From: Candidatus Devosia phytovorans
GTDB taxonomy: Bacteria > Pseudomonadota > Alphaproteobacteria > Rhizobiales > Devosiaceae
Assembly (NCBI GenBank): GCA_029202405.1
Contig: CP119312.1
Location: 3,539,001 to 3,603,000 of the forward strand
Reading direction: 5' to 3'
DNA length: 64,000 bases
Shown: positions 48,516 through 57,263 of the stretch, piece after piece
How positions within the stretch are numbered: the first letter of the stretch is position 1
How the letters are laid out: each line of letters begins with the position of its first letter
Program-made: the position numbers and the translations under genes
Notes under the pieces: generated by a model
Seen by the model: only the letters and a program-made list of their open reading frames with translations
What the model was told of the DNA's origin: nothing
Database searches by the model: none

Positions 48516-50063
48516 ATGATTTTGAGTGCCTATTATCGCCTGTTCCGGGCCGGTTTCGTGCTGGCGCGCGAGGGTGCGCTGTCGATCGTGTCGGAACTGC
48601 CACCGGCGCTGGCGCCGCTCAAGTTCGGCATCTGGCTCGGCCGCCTCGTTGAACGCCCCAGCGTGCGCAAGACGGGCCATGTCGAGCGGCTGAACAAGGC
48701 GCTCAACCGGCTCGGCCCGACTTATGTCAAATTCGGCCAGACATTGGCGACGCGACCTGATGTGGTCGGCCCCAAGATCGCCAATGACCTGGCGGGACTG
48801 CAGGACAAGATGGAGCCGTTTGATCCATCGCTGGTGCCGGACATCCTGACTTTGGCGCTGGGCGACAAGGCGGCGGAACTGACCGAACTGTCGGCCCCGG
48901 TGGCTGCCGCCTCGATCGCGCAGGTGCACAAGGCAAAACTCAAGCCCGCTGGCGGACCGAACAAGGTGGTCGCCGTCAAGGTGCTGCGCCCGGGCGTCGA
49001 GGGACGCTTCATGGCCGATATCGAAAGCTTTTATGCCGCCGCACGGCTGGCCGAGGGCTTCGTGCGTTCGACACGGCGGCTGCGGCCGATGGATGTGGTG
49101 GAAACGCTTGACCGTTCGGCGCGGCTGGAGCTGGATTTGCGGCTCGAAGCCGCCGCCATTTCGGAAATGGCCGAGAATATCAAGGATGACGAGGGCTTTG
49201 TCATTCCCGAGGTCAGCTGGGACCATGTGGCGCAGAATGTGCTCACCACGACCTGGGTGGACGGCATTCCGATCCGCGACCATGCGGCGCTCGATGCTGC
49301 CGGGGTGGATCGCAAGGTCCTGGCGAGCAAGGTGCTGCAAGGCTTTTTGAAGCATGCCATTCGCGACGGCTTCTTTCATGCCGACATGCATCCGGGAAAC
49401 CTGTTTGCCGATCCGCGCACGGGCGATGTGATCGCGGTCGATTTCGGCATTATGGGCCGTATCAACCGCAAGGAACGGCGCTTCCTCGCCGACATCCTCT
49501 ATGGCTTCATCACGCGCAATTATCGCCTGGTGGCCGAACGGCATTTCGATATCGGCTATGTGCCCAAGGACCAGTCGGTTGACGACTTTGCCCTTGCCAT
49601 CCGCTCCATCGGCGAGCCGCTGCACGGCCGCACGGCCAGCGATATTTCCATGGCCAAGGTGTTGGGCCAGCTGTTCACCATCACGGACCTGTTCTCGATG
49701 CAGACGCGGCCCGAGCTGGTGCTGCTACAGAAGTCCATGGTGCTGGTGGAGGGCGTGGCGCGAGCGCTCGACCCCGATCTCGATATCTGGACCGTGGCAG
49801 AGCCCGTCGTTGGCGACTGGCTGCGCAAGGAAGAGGGCCCACTGGGGCGTTTCGAGGACATCAAGGACCACTTCAAGACCATTGCCGAGGCGGCGGGTCG
49901 GCTGCCGGTGATTGCTGCGCAGGCCGAACTGGCGCTGGCGGACTACCACGCCAACAAGGCAAGGCCACGCGATACGGTAATGCGCTGGGCGATCCTGGGG
50001 CTGATGGGCCTGGCTGGGGTCACCATGGCGGTGGCGCTGGTGCGCCTGCTCGCGCTGTCGTAA
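48516..50063 (+). CDS. ubiB: ABC1/UbiB family atypical kinase in ubiquinone synthesis
   Basis: A 515-residue UbiB. The extension motif KFGQTLATRPDVVGP (KxGQ) and the Ala-rich loop VAAASIAQVHKAKL replace the usual kinase P-loop. Catalytic-type elements HADMHPGNLF and VDFGIMGRI follow. C-terminal membrane segment WAILGLMGLAGVTMAVALVR. It assists coenzyme Q synthesis, probably by ATP-driven extraction of lipid intermediates. It is directly coupled to ubiE. The gene usually next in this group (coaBC) is absent. Confidence 0.95.
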   Translation: MILSAYYRLFRAGFVLAREGALSIVSELPPALAPLKFGIWLGRLVERPSVRKTGHVERLNKALNRLGPTYVKFGQTLATRPDVVGPKIANDLAGLQDKMEPFDPSLVPDILTLALGDKAAELTELSAPVAAASIAQVHKAKLKPAGGPNKVVAVKVLRPGVEGRFMADIESFYAAARLAEGFVRSTRRLRPMDVVETLDRSARLELDLRLEAAAISEMAENIKDDEGFVIPEVSWDHVAQNVLTTTWVDGIPIRDHAALDAAGVDRKVLASKVLQGFLKHAIRDGFFHADMHPGNLFADPRTGDVIAVDFGIMGRINRKERRFLADILYGFITRNYRLVAERHFDIGYVPKDQSVDDFALAIRSIGEPLHGRTASDISMAKVLGQLFTITDLFSMQTRPELVLLQKSMVLVEGVARALDPDLDIWTVAEPVVGDWLRKEEGPLGRFEDIKDHFKTIAEAAGRLPVIAAQAELALADYHANKARPRDTVMRWAILGLMGLAGVTMAVALVRLLALS

Positions 50064-50090
50064 CGTCCGGGCCAGCCATTGGGACAGTGC

Positions 50091-50807
50091 ATGAGCAGAA
50101 TCGCCAAATCCGTCGCCGGCCTGTTGCTGGCCCTGAGCCTTAGCGGCTGTATCGACGCCAGTCTCGACGTTGACCTGACCAGCAACACCACGGCCAGCGC
50201 CACGCTGACCCAGGTGATGCGCAGCGATTCCTATGTGACAATGAATGTCGTCGATACGATCGGCGGGGATACCTGGCTGGCCGGCATGAAAGCCGTAGAG
50301 GATGCCGAAAAGGCCATTGTCGATACCGAGGCGGACGGCAAGGACGCGTCGACCATCGTGGTGCCGCCCGAGCCAGAACCCTATTATTTCGTGGCCGACA
50401 GCTTCTGCACCCATGGCGGGCGCATGCTGGAGCGCGTCGATGGTGGCGCGACCTGCATGGACAGCAGCGAGGGGGAATTTGCCGATATTCACCTGGAACA
50501 GCTGGACGAGCAGGTGAGCTTCACGCCCGAGGAGGATGGGACAGTGCGGATCGCCATCTCCACCGCACAAGTGCTGCAGGCGGTGACGCCGCAGATGGAT
50601 CTGACCACGGAATCCGAAGACATCGTGCTGGCGATGTTCAAGGACCGCAAGATCACCATCACATTCTCGGGCGACGCAGTCACCGAGACAAATATGAAAC
50701 TGGCCAGGGATGAAAAGTCCGCCAGCCAGAGCATTCTCATTCTCGATCTGTTGACCGGCAAGTCTGAAATGCCTGCCGAATTTTATGCTGTGGTGCGTGC
50801 CCCATGA
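50091..50807 (+). CDS. Putative lipoprotein of unknown function
   Basis: A 238-residue protein from the ATG at 50091. The lipobox is GLLLALSLSGCIDASLDVDL, with lipidated Cys at about residue 19. The rest is mixed alpha/beta with a region VVPPEPEPYYFVADSFCTHG and CMDSSEGEF. I do not recognise the family. It occupies the place between ubiB and dut where coaBC is often found, and its stop overlaps dut by 4 bases (ATGA), so the two are coupled. Envelope localisation is inferred. Confidence 0.75.
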   Translation: MSRIAKSVAGLLLALSLSGCIDASLDVDLTSNTTASATLTQVMRSDSYVTMNVVDTIGGDTWLAGMKAVEDAEKAIVDTEADGKDASTIVVPPEPEPYYFVADSFCTHGGRMLERVDGGATCMDSSEGEFADIHLEQLDEQVSFTPEEDGTVRIAISTAQVLQAVTPQMDLTTESEDIVLAMFKDRKITITFSGDAVTETNMKLARDEKSASQSILILDLLTGKSEMPAEFYAVVRAP

Positions 50808-51268
50808 CTGTTTCAGTGCCTGTTTCGATCAATCTCCGCTGGCTTCCGCATGGCGAGGGCCTGCCCCTGCCCCGGCAACAGACGGCCGGCGCGGCCGGGC
50901 TCGACCTGATGGCGGCTTTGGCCGATGGCGAGGTGCTGGAGATTGCGCCGGGCGATTATGCCAAGATCCCGACCGGCATGGCGATCGCCCTGCCCGAAGG
51001 ATTTGAGGCGCAGGTGCGGCCGCGCTCGGGCCTTGCTGCCAAGCACGGCATGACCGTGCTCAACAGCCCCGGGACGGTGGACGCCGATTATCGCGGCGAG
51101 ATCATGGTACTGCTGATCAACCATGGCAAGGAGAGCTTCCCCGTGCGGCGGGGCGAGCGCATAGCGCAGATGGTGGTGGCGCCGGTAAGCGCCGTTGTGC
51201 TGGTGCCGGTCGAGACGCTGGACGAGACGGCACGGGGCGAGGGCGGACATGGATCGACAGGTCGCTAG
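50804..51268 (+). CDS. dut: Deoxyuridine 5'-triphosphate nucleotidohydrolase
   Basis: A 154-residue trimeric dUTPase. Motifs I-IV are AGLDLMA, RPRSGLAAKHGM, NSPGTVDADYRGEIMVLLIN and RRGERIAQMVV. Motif V reads GEGGHGSTGR, with His where most enzymes have Phe (the mycobacterial enzyme also has His there). It keeps uracil out of DNA and supplies dUMP. The start overlaps the lipoprotein stop by 4 bases, and the next gene overlaps its end by 20 bases. Confidence 0.96.
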   Translation: MTVSVPVSINLRWLPHGEGLPLPRQQTAGAAGLDLMAALADGEVLEIAPGDYAKIPTGMAIALPEGFEAQVRPRSGLAAKHGMTVLNSPGTVDADYRGEIMVLLINHGKESFPVRRGERIAQMVVAPVSAVVLVPVETLDETARGEGGHGSTGR

Positions 51269-51968
51269 TCTTTTTGCCCTCTGCTTGCTGACCGGCCCAG
51301 CCTGGGCTGGCGACAGGGCGGGCCTGGACCTGATCGGCTATTCGCCGGACAGCCGCTATTTTGCCTTCGAGGAATTCGGCATCCAGGACGGGTCTGGCTC
51401 GGCATATTCGACGATCTATATGATCGACCTGCAAAGCGACGCCTGGGTCAAGGGTACGCCGATCCGCAAGCTGGCCGAGGGCGAGGCCGGCGCCCTGCCC
51501 GATGTCCGCGCCGAGGCGCTGGCTGCAGCGTCGGGCAAGATCGAGGAATTTGCCATCACGACGCCGGCCGAGCTGATTGCCGTCAATGCGGATGGCGTGC
51601 CGGGCAATGATGGGCAGAACCTCACATTCGGCATTCCTGGCTATTTGCCGGGTGACGTGAACGGCGCCTATGAATTGACGCTATCGACCTTCCCGGCAGA
51701 AACCACCGAGCCCTGCGGGGACTGGTTCGACTTCGAGCCGCTTGGCTTTTCGATCGAACTCACGGCTGGCGATGTGTCGCTTTTCTGGCAGCAGGATGGG
51801 CCCCCCCTGCCCCGCTCGCGCGGTTGCCCTTCAGCCTATCGCATCCACGGCGTGGCCATTCCGTTTATGGCGCAGGAGCCGACGGATGCCGTGGCGCTGA
51901 TCTCGGTCTATCCGGGCGGCTTCGAGGGGCCGGACCGGCGCTTCATCGCGGTGCCGCTTGGCCAGTAA
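51249..51968 (+). CDS. DUF2259 family secreted protein
   Basis: A 239-residue exported protein from the ATG at 51249. The signal peptide is MDRQVASLFALCLLTGPAWA. The mature part begins GYSPDSRYFAFEEFGIQDGS, then YSTIYMIDLQSDAWVKGTPI, the pattern of DUF2259. It overlaps dut by 20 bases and the ThiF-like gene by 11 bases, so it is in the same transcript. Function is unknown. Confidence 0.85.
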   Translation: MDRQVASLFALCLLTGPAWAGDRAGLDLIGYSPDSRYFAFEEFGIQDGSGSAYSTIYMIDLQSDAWVKGTPIRKLAEGEAGALPDVRAEALAAASGKIEEFAITTPAELIAVNADGVPGNDGQNLTFGIPGYLPGDVNGAYELTLSTFPAETTEPCGDWFDFEPLGFSIELTAGDVSLFWQQDGPPLPRSRGCPSAYRIHGVAIPFMAQEPTDAVALISVYPGGFEGPDRRFIAVPLGQ

Positions 51969-52674
51969 TCCACTCTCGCCCGAAGAGACTGGACGCTATG
52001 CGCGCCACCTGACCCTCAAGGGCATGGGCGGCGCTGGGCAGCAGGCGCTGAAGCGGGCCAAGGTTCTGGTGGTGGGCGCAGGGGGCCTGGGCAGCCCGGT
52101 GGTGGCCTATCTGGCTGGCGCTGGGGTTGGGACGCTCGGCGTGGTCGATCATGACACGGTTTCGCTGAGCAATCTGCAGCGGCAGGTCATTCACAATCAG
52201 ATCGGGCAGGGCAAGGCCGAGAGCGCGGCGCAGTTTGCGCATGCGCTCAATCCGCATGTCGCGATTGTCGTGCATGCGGAAGAGGTGACGGCGGAGAATG
52301 CCGAAAGCCTCGTCGCGGGCTATGACCTGGTGATGGACGGGACAGATAATCTGCTCACCCGGCGCGTGGTGGCGGCCGCTTGTGAAACGCTTGGGAAACC
52401 GCTGGTTTCGGGAGCGGTGTCGATGTTCGATGGGCAGGTGACGGTGTTTGCGCCGGGCGGGCCGCGTTTTGGCGAGCTTTATCCGGCTGAGGCCGACGAC
52501 AGCGACCTGCCGAGCTGCGAGGCGACGGGAATCCTCGGGCCGCTGACCGGGGTGATCGGTACGCTGATGGCCATGGAGGCGATCAAGCTAATCACCGGGA
52601 TCGGCGAACCGCTGGTGGGCCGCGTCCTCACCTATGACGGCAAGGGCGCGCGGTTTTCGGAGTTTTCGTATTAA
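51958..52674 (+). CDS. HesA/MoeB/ThiF family E1-like adenylyltransferase
   Basis: A 238-residue E1-like enzyme with a TTG start at 51958 (MASNPLSPEETGRYARHLTL). The ATP site is KVLVVGAGGLGSPVVAYLAG, then LSNLQRQVIHNQIGQGKAES, DGTDNLLTRRVV and the candidate active cysteine in DLPSCEATGILGPLTG. It lacks the CxxC zinc ribbon of E. coli MoeB and any rhodanese domain. It could adenylate MoaD or ThiS, but no such partner is nearby. It overlaps the DUF2259 gene and converges on fabB with 3 bases between. Confidence 0.88.
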   Translation: MASNPLSPEETGRYARHLTLKGMGGAGQQALKRAKVLVVGAGGLGSPVVAYLAGAGVGTLGVVDHDTVSLSNLQRQVIHNQIGQGKAESAAQFAHALNPHVAIVVHAEEVTAENAESLVAGYDLVMDGTDNLLTRRVVAAACETLGKPLVSGAVSMFDGQVTVFAPGGPRFGELYPAEADDSDLPSCEATGILGPLTGVIGTLMAMEAIKLITGIGEPLVGRVLTYDGKGARFSEFSY

Positions 52675-52677
52675 GCC

Positions 52678-53904
52678 TCAGGCATCCGGGTGCTTGAACA
52701 CCAGGGCAGCGTTGGTGCCGCCGAAGCCGAAGGAATTGGACAGGACCACGCCCAGGTCCACATCATCGCGGCGCTGGCGCAGGATGGGCATGTCCTCGAA
52801 GGCGGGATCGAGGACATCGATATTGGCGCTTTCGGCGATGAAGCGATGCTTCATCATCAGGATCGAATAGATCGATTCGTGCACGCCGGTGGCGCCCTGG
52901 CTGTGGCCGGTCAGCGACTTGGTCGCCGAGATCGGCGGGCACTTGTCCTCATTGCCGAAAAGGGCACGAATGGCCTCGATTTCCTTGAGGTCGCCCACCG
53001 GGGTCGAGGTGGCATGCGGGTTGATATAGTCGACCTTCTGGCTGACGTTGCGGAGCGCCATGCGCATGCAGCGCTCGGCACCTTCGCCCGAGGGTGCAAC
53101 CATGTCGAGGCCGTCGGAGGTCGCGCCATAGCCGATCAGCTCGGCCCATATCTTGGCGCCACGCGCCTTGGCGTGTTCATATTCCTCGAGCACCAGCACG
53201 CCGGCGCCGCCGGAAATGACGAAGCCATCGCGATTGGCATCATAGGCGCGCGAAGCCTTTTCGGGCGTCGCATTATAGTTGGAGCTCATGGCGCCCATGG
53301 CGTCGAAGAGGTCCGAGAGGGTCCAGTCGAGATCCTCGTGACCGCCGGCAAAGACCACGTCCTGCTTGCCCAGCATGATCTGTTCCATGGCATTGCCGAT
53401 GCAATGCTTGGAGGTCGCGCAGGCGGCAGTGATGGAATAGTTGATGCCCTTGATGCCAAAGGAGGTGGCAAGAGTGGCCGATGCCGTCGAGCCCATGGCC
53501 TTGGGCACGGCCAGCGGGCCGATGCGCTTGGGCGAGGTATTCTTGCGCACGATGTCCGCGGCTTCGACGATGGTGCGGGTCGAGGCGCCGCCCGAGCCCA
53601 TGACGATGCCGGTCATGGGATTGGAAATGTCGCTGTCTTCGAGGCCTGCATCGGCAATGGCCTGCTGCATGGCCAGATAGTTCCAGGCCGCGCCCTTGCC
53701 CATGAAGCGGGTGACGCGGCGATCCAGCGCCTCGAAAGGATCGAGAATCGGATCGCCCTTCACCTGGCTGCGGAATCCCAGCTCGGCATAGTCCGGCGCG
53801 GCAATGATACCGGGTTTGGCGGCACGCAGGCTCGCGGTCACCTCATCGAGCGTATTGCCGATCGAGGAAATGATACCCATGCCGGTGACGACAACTCGTC
53901 TCAT
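52678..53904 (-). CDS. fabB: Beta-ketoacyl-ACP synthase I
   Basis: A 408-residue KAS. The catalytic Cys is in SITAACATSKHCIGNAMEQI (about 162), with the two His in PHATSTPVGDLKE and KSLTGHSQGATGVHESIYS. Near the C-terminus the Gly-rich loop LSNSFGFGGTNAALVFKHP is intact. It extends the cis-3-decenoyl chain made by FabA, so fabA-fabB is the unsaturated fatty acid pair. It lies 84 bases downstream of fabA. Confidence 0.96.
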   Translation of the reverse strand: MRRVVVTGMGIISSIGNTLDEVTASLRAAKPGIIAAPDYAELGFRSQVKGDPILDPFEALDRRVTRFMGKGAAWNYLAMQQAIADAGLEDSDISNPMTGIVMGSGGASTRTIVEAADIVRKNTSPKRIGPLAVPKAMGSTASATLATSFGIKGINYSITAACATSKHCIGNAMEQIMLGKQDVVFAGGHEDLDWTLSDLFDAMGAMSSNYNATPEKASRAYDANRDGFVISGGAGVLVLEEYEHAKARGAKIWAELIGYGATSDGLDMVAPSGEGAERCMRMALRNVSQKVDYINPHATSTPVGDLKEIEAIRALFGNEDKCPPISATKSLTGHSQGATGVHESIYSILMMKHRFIAESANIDVLDPAFEDMPILRQRRDDVDLGVVLSNSFGFGGTNAALVFKHPDA

Positions 53905-53988
53905 CGTGTCCTCGTTCTAGTCTTTTTCTGTGTGCGCCAATTGGTTCGACGCTTCATTTAGGAGCAAGATAGGCCGAACTTAAGGCCG

Positions 53989-54519
53989 TCAGGCAGATTT
54001 CTGTTCATGTAGCTGCGCATCGGTAAACAATCCAACGCGCAAATCCTTGGCTTCGTAGATCAACTTGCCGTCAGCCTTGACCCAGCCATCGGCAATGCCG
54101 AGCGTCAAACGCGAGCGCATGACGCGCTTGATGTCGATGCCATATTCGACAAGCTTGACGTCATTGGTGACCTGGCCGGTGAACTTGATCTCGCCACCCA
54201 AGGCGCGACCGCGGCCGGGCTGGCCGATCCAGCCAAGGAAAAAGCCGGTCATCTGCCAGACGGCATCGAGGCCCAGGCAGCCGGGCATGACCGGGTCGCC
54301 GATAAAGTGGCACTGGAAGAACCAGAGGTCTGGATTCACATCGAGTTCGGCGCGCACTTCGCCTTTGCCATAGGCGCCGCCAGTCTCGGAAATATTGGTG
54401 ATGCGATCGAACATCAGCATGGGCGGTGCCGGCAGGCGCGCATCCATCTGGCCAGGCAGTTCGCCACGGCCATGCGCCAGCAATTCCTCGTATCCAAAAC
54501 TGCTCTGCCGTTCGGCCAT
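53989..54519 (-). CDS. fabA: 3-hydroxydecanoyl-ACP dehydratase/isomerase
   Basis: A 176-residue FabA from the ATG at 54519 (MAERQSSFGYEELLAHGRGE), the family start; an ATG two codons earlier (54525) is possible. The catalytic His is in WFFQCHFIGDPVMPGCLGLD and the catalytic Asp follows in LDAVWQMTG. It dehydrates hydroxydecanoyl-ACP and isomerises it, the branch point for unsaturated fatty acids. It is divergent from irr with a 170-base gap, the conserved arrangement in Hyphomicrobiales. Confidence 0.97.
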   Translation of the reverse strand: MAERQSSFGYEELLAHGRGELPGQMDARLPAPPMLMFDRITNISETGGAYGKGEVRAELDVNPDLWFFQCHFIGDPVMPGCLGLDAVWQMTGFFLGWIGQPGRGRALGGEIKFTGQVTNDVKLVEYGIDIKRVMRSRLTLGIADGWVKADGKLIYEAKDLRVGLFTDAQLHEQKSA

Positions 54520-54692
54520 GCCCATATCCCCAGTTAACCCTCAAGCTTTCGTCTCGTATAGGCGCAGGGAATAAGGGTCAAGTCAGCCCCCGGCCCCATT
54601 ATGCCCATTGGATGCAGGGCGACTTGTGCGAAATTTCTGCCCTAGTTATAAGCGAGTGAGCATTTTCCGGCCCTTTCGTCTATTAGGACCCA

Positions 54693-55139
54693 ATGACCGA
54701 ACGCAACCAGACCACCCGTGCCATGCCATCGCGCACGCCCTGCCTTACTGCCGTGCTGCGCATGGCCGGCCTCCGGCCGACCCGTCAGCGCGTTGCGCTG
54801 GCCGAACTGCTGTTCGGCGGGCCGCATCGGCATGTGAGCGCCGAGCAGCTGCATGGCGAGGCCACAGAGGCCAAGGTGGGGGTCTCCCTCGCGACCATTT
54901 ACAACACGCTGCACCAGTTCCACGAAGCGGGCCTGCTGCGCGAGGTGGCCGTCGATGCCTCGCGCTCCTATTTCGATACCGACACGTCAGACCATCACCA
55001 CTTCTACGTGGAAGACGAGCAGCGGATGATCGACATCCCGGCCTCTTCGGTCGAATTCCTGACGCTGCCCGACGCCCCCAAGGGGATGAAGGTCAGCCAT
55101 GTCGACGTGGTCATCCGCGTGCGCAAGGCGCAGGGCTAG
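54693..55139 (+). CDS. irr: Iron response regulator Irr (Fur family)
   Basis: A 148-residue Fur-family regulator. The DNA-binding helix is TRQRVALAELLFGGPHRHVS and VSLATIYNTLHQFHEAGLLR; the heme-site and metal region has the His-rich FDTDTSDHHHFYVEDE. Irr controls heme synthesis and iron uptake in Rhizobiales and is degraded in the presence of heme. Its place next to fabA is conserved and helps identify it against Fur, Mur and Zur. Confidence 0.93.
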   Translation: MTERNQTTRAMPSRTPCLTAVLRMAGLRPTRQRVALAELLFGGPHRHVSAEQLHGEATEAKVGVSLATIYNTLHQFHEAGLLREVAVDASRSYFDTDTSDHHHFYVEDEQRMIDIPASSVEFLTLPDAPKGMKVSHVDVVIRVRKAQG

Positions 55140-55313
55140 GCAATTCCATCCAGGCGTGTCCGGCCGGTTTGCTCCAGCAAGCCGGCCTTGTCTTTGGGTG
55201 ATGGTGCGACTTGTCCAGCCCCTGCGGGCGGCTAAATCGCCTTCCCGGCCGGGTGACAGCGCCGATGCTATCCCCCATATTCGAGGCAATGATAACAGCC
55301 TCAAGGGTGGCCA

Positions 55314-56135
55314 ATGAGCCAGAAGGTCAATCTGAACGCCTATTTCGAGCGAATCGGCTTTGCCGGATCGATCGCCCCGACCTTGGCGACACTCGAAACG
55401 ATCCTGGGACTGCATCCCGCAGCAATCCCCTTCGAAAATCTCTCGCCGCTCCTGGGCGTGCCGGTCGAACTCGATCTCAAGGCAATCGAAAAGAAGCTGC
55501 TGGCCGAAAAGCGTGGCGGCTATTGCTTCGAGCATAACCTGCTGCTGGCGGCGGTTCTGCGCGAGCTGGATTTTCCGGTGAAGCTCCTGGCGGCACGGGT
55601 GCTGCCCGAGACCGAGCGCAAAACGCATATGCTGCTGCTGGTCGAAATCGGCGGGGCGCAATATCTGGCCGATGCCGGCTTTGGCGGCAATACGCCGACC
55701 GCGCCGCTGCGGTTGCGAGCCGACAGCGAGCAGCAAACGCCGCATGGCACCTATCGCCTGACCGGCGGCGATCCATTGTGGCAACTCGAAATCCAGATCG
55801 ACGAGACATGGACGCCGCTGCACGCCTTCGAGACCACGGAAAAGACCGCTGCCGATTATGACGCAGCCAACGCCTATGTCTCCAGCGACCCGACTTCCCC
55901 TTTCACGACGGAACTGCGGGTGGCGCTGTCGCCCGCCGGCAAGCGGATCAAGCTGTTGAACAACAGGCTCAATATCCTGACCATCGGCGAGGGCACGGAA
56001 ACGCGCGACATCAACAGCGTGGCGGAACTGCGCGAAGTGCTGACCACGGCTTTCGGCATTCAGTTGCCCGCTTCCGACCTGCTCGACCCCAAGCTGGCCG
56101 AGATCCTTGCCAGAGCCGGCGTCGCGGAGAGCTGA
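55314..56135 (+). CDS. nat: Arylamine N-acetyltransferase
   Basis: A 273-residue NAT. The catalytic triad is visible: Cys in EKRGGYCFEHNLLLAAVLRE (about 71), His in RKTHMLLLVEIG (about 105) and Asp in YLADAGFGGNTPTAPL (about 123). The N-terminus NLNAYFERIGFAGSIAPTLA and NIPFENL-like AIPFENLSPLLG match the family. It acetylates arylamines and hydrazines using acetyl-CoA. The following gene starts 1 base after its stop. Confidence 0.95.
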   Translation: MSQKVNLNAYFERIGFAGSIAPTLATLETILGLHPAAIPFENLSPLLGVPVELDLKAIEKKLLAEKRGGYCFEHNLLLAAVLRELDFPVKLLAARVLPETERKTHMLLLVEIGGAQYLADAGFGGNTPTAPLRLRADSEQQTPHGTYRLTGGDPLWQLEIQIDETWTPLHAFETTEKTAADYDAANAYVSSDPTSPFTTELRVALSPAGKRIKLLNNRLNILTIGEGTETRDINSVAELREVLTTAFGIQLPASDLLDPKLAEILARAGVAES

Positions 56136-56136
56136 C

Positions 56137-56736
56137 ATGGCCCCGGTCGTGGTCGATCCTGCCAAGGTGACGGAATTTGCCAGCAAGGGCGATTTCTATG
56201 CCTGGCTGAGCAAGAACCACGACACGGCCGATGAGATCTGGATCCGCATCTTCAAGAAAGCCAGCGGCAAGCCGACGATCACGCCGATCGAAGCGATCGA
56301 CGTGGTGCTGTGCTGGGGCTGGATCGACGCGATCAAGAAGTCTTACGACGATGAGAGCTTCGTCCAGCGCTATACCCGCCGCAAAAAGAAGAGCGTCTGG
56401 AGCCAGATCAACCGGAACAATGTGGCGCGGCTGGTCGACGAGGGAGAGATGACCGAGCATGGTCTCACCCATGTCGAAGCGGCCAAGGCGGACGGACGCT
56501 GGGACGCGGCCTATACAATCAGGATGGCTCCGCCAGAGGACCTGCTGAGTGCGATCAAGGCCAGTCCCAAGGCCCTGGCCAAGTATGAGACCCTCTCCAG
56601 CCAGAACCGCTTCGCGCTGACCTTTCGCACCATCAATCTCAAGACGGCGGCGGCGCGCGAAAAGAAGATCGCCGGCTTTGTCGCCATGCTGGAAAAGGGC
56701 GAGACGATCTATCCGCAGGGCAAGGGGACAGTCTGA
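56137..56736 (+). CDS. YdeI/OmpD-associated family protein
   Basis: A 199-residue protein from the ATG at 56137. The family core is WLSKNHDTADEIWIRIFKKA, then EAIDVVLCWGWIDAIKKSYD and QRYTRRKKKSVWSQINRNNV. The C-terminus has LSSQNRFALTFRTINLKTAA. The YdeI group is linked to bacteriocin or antimicrobial peptide protection in enterobacteria; function here is unproven. It is one of a run of tightly linked plus-strand genes (nat, this gene, DUF1697, rbsK). Confidence 0.85.
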   Translation: MAPVVVDPAKVTEFASKGDFYAWLSKNHDTADEIWIRIFKKASGKPTITPIEAIDVVLCWGWIDAIKKSYDDESFVQRYTRRKKKSVWSQINRNNVARLVDEGEMTEHGLTHVEAAKADGRWDAAYTIRMAPPEDLLSAIKASPKALAKYETLSSQNRFALTFRTINLKTAAAREKKIAGFVAMLEKGETIYPQGKGTV

Positions 56737-57263
56737 TGGCGCTGTGGTTCGCCTTCCTGCGCGGCATCAATCTGGGCAATCGCCAGGTCAAGATGGCCGC
56801 GCTCAAGACCTGCCTCGAAGCTGCCGACTTTGCCGCGGTGAAGACCGTGCTGGCCAGTGGCAATGTGCGGTTCGAAGCGACAGGCACGGCCGAGGCCATC
56901 AAGAACAGGATGGAAGCGGCGATCGAGAAACAGTTCGGCTTTGCTGTCGGCGTGATCCTGCGCGACGAGAAATCCATGCGGGACATGCTGGACAAGCATC
57001 CCTTTGCCGCTCTCGACCCCAAGGCCGATGTGACGCGGCATGTCGCGTTGTTCGGTGACGCCCTGCCCCGGGATCTGACGCTCGACAGCAAGCCTGGGCA
57101 CACGGAAATCTTGCGCGTGGATCCACGGGAAATCTATATCGCCGGCTATCGCCAGCCCAATGGCCGCTATACCGAAGGGGTGGACGAGGTGATGAAGCCG
57201 CTCGACAAAAAGCTCAGCGTCACCATGCGCAACTGGAACACGATGGAGAAGATGCTGCCATGA
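56736..57263 (+). CDS. DUF1697 family protein
   Basis: A 175-residue DUF1697 protein with the signature WFAFLRGINLGNRQVKMAAL and VKTVLASGNVRFEATGTAEA. The C-terminal VTMRNWNTMEKM is also conserved. Cytoplasmic, function unknown. Its ATG shares an A with the preceding stop (TGATG), and its own stop overlaps rbsK by 4 bases. Confidence 0.9.
   Translation: MALWFAFLRGINLGNRQVKMAALKTCLEAADFAAVKTVLASGNVRFEATGTAEAIKNRMEAAIEKQFGFAVGVILRDEKSMRDMLDKHPFAALDPKADVTRHVALFGDALPRDLTLDSKPGHTEILRVDPREIYIAGYRQPNGRYTEGVDEVMKPLDKKLSVTMRNWNTMEKMLP

Noticed and set aside
47733..49625. A 630-codon minus-strand frame opposite ubiE and ubiB
   Set aside because: It crosses two real genes, and its sequence is a His/Arg-rich shadow.
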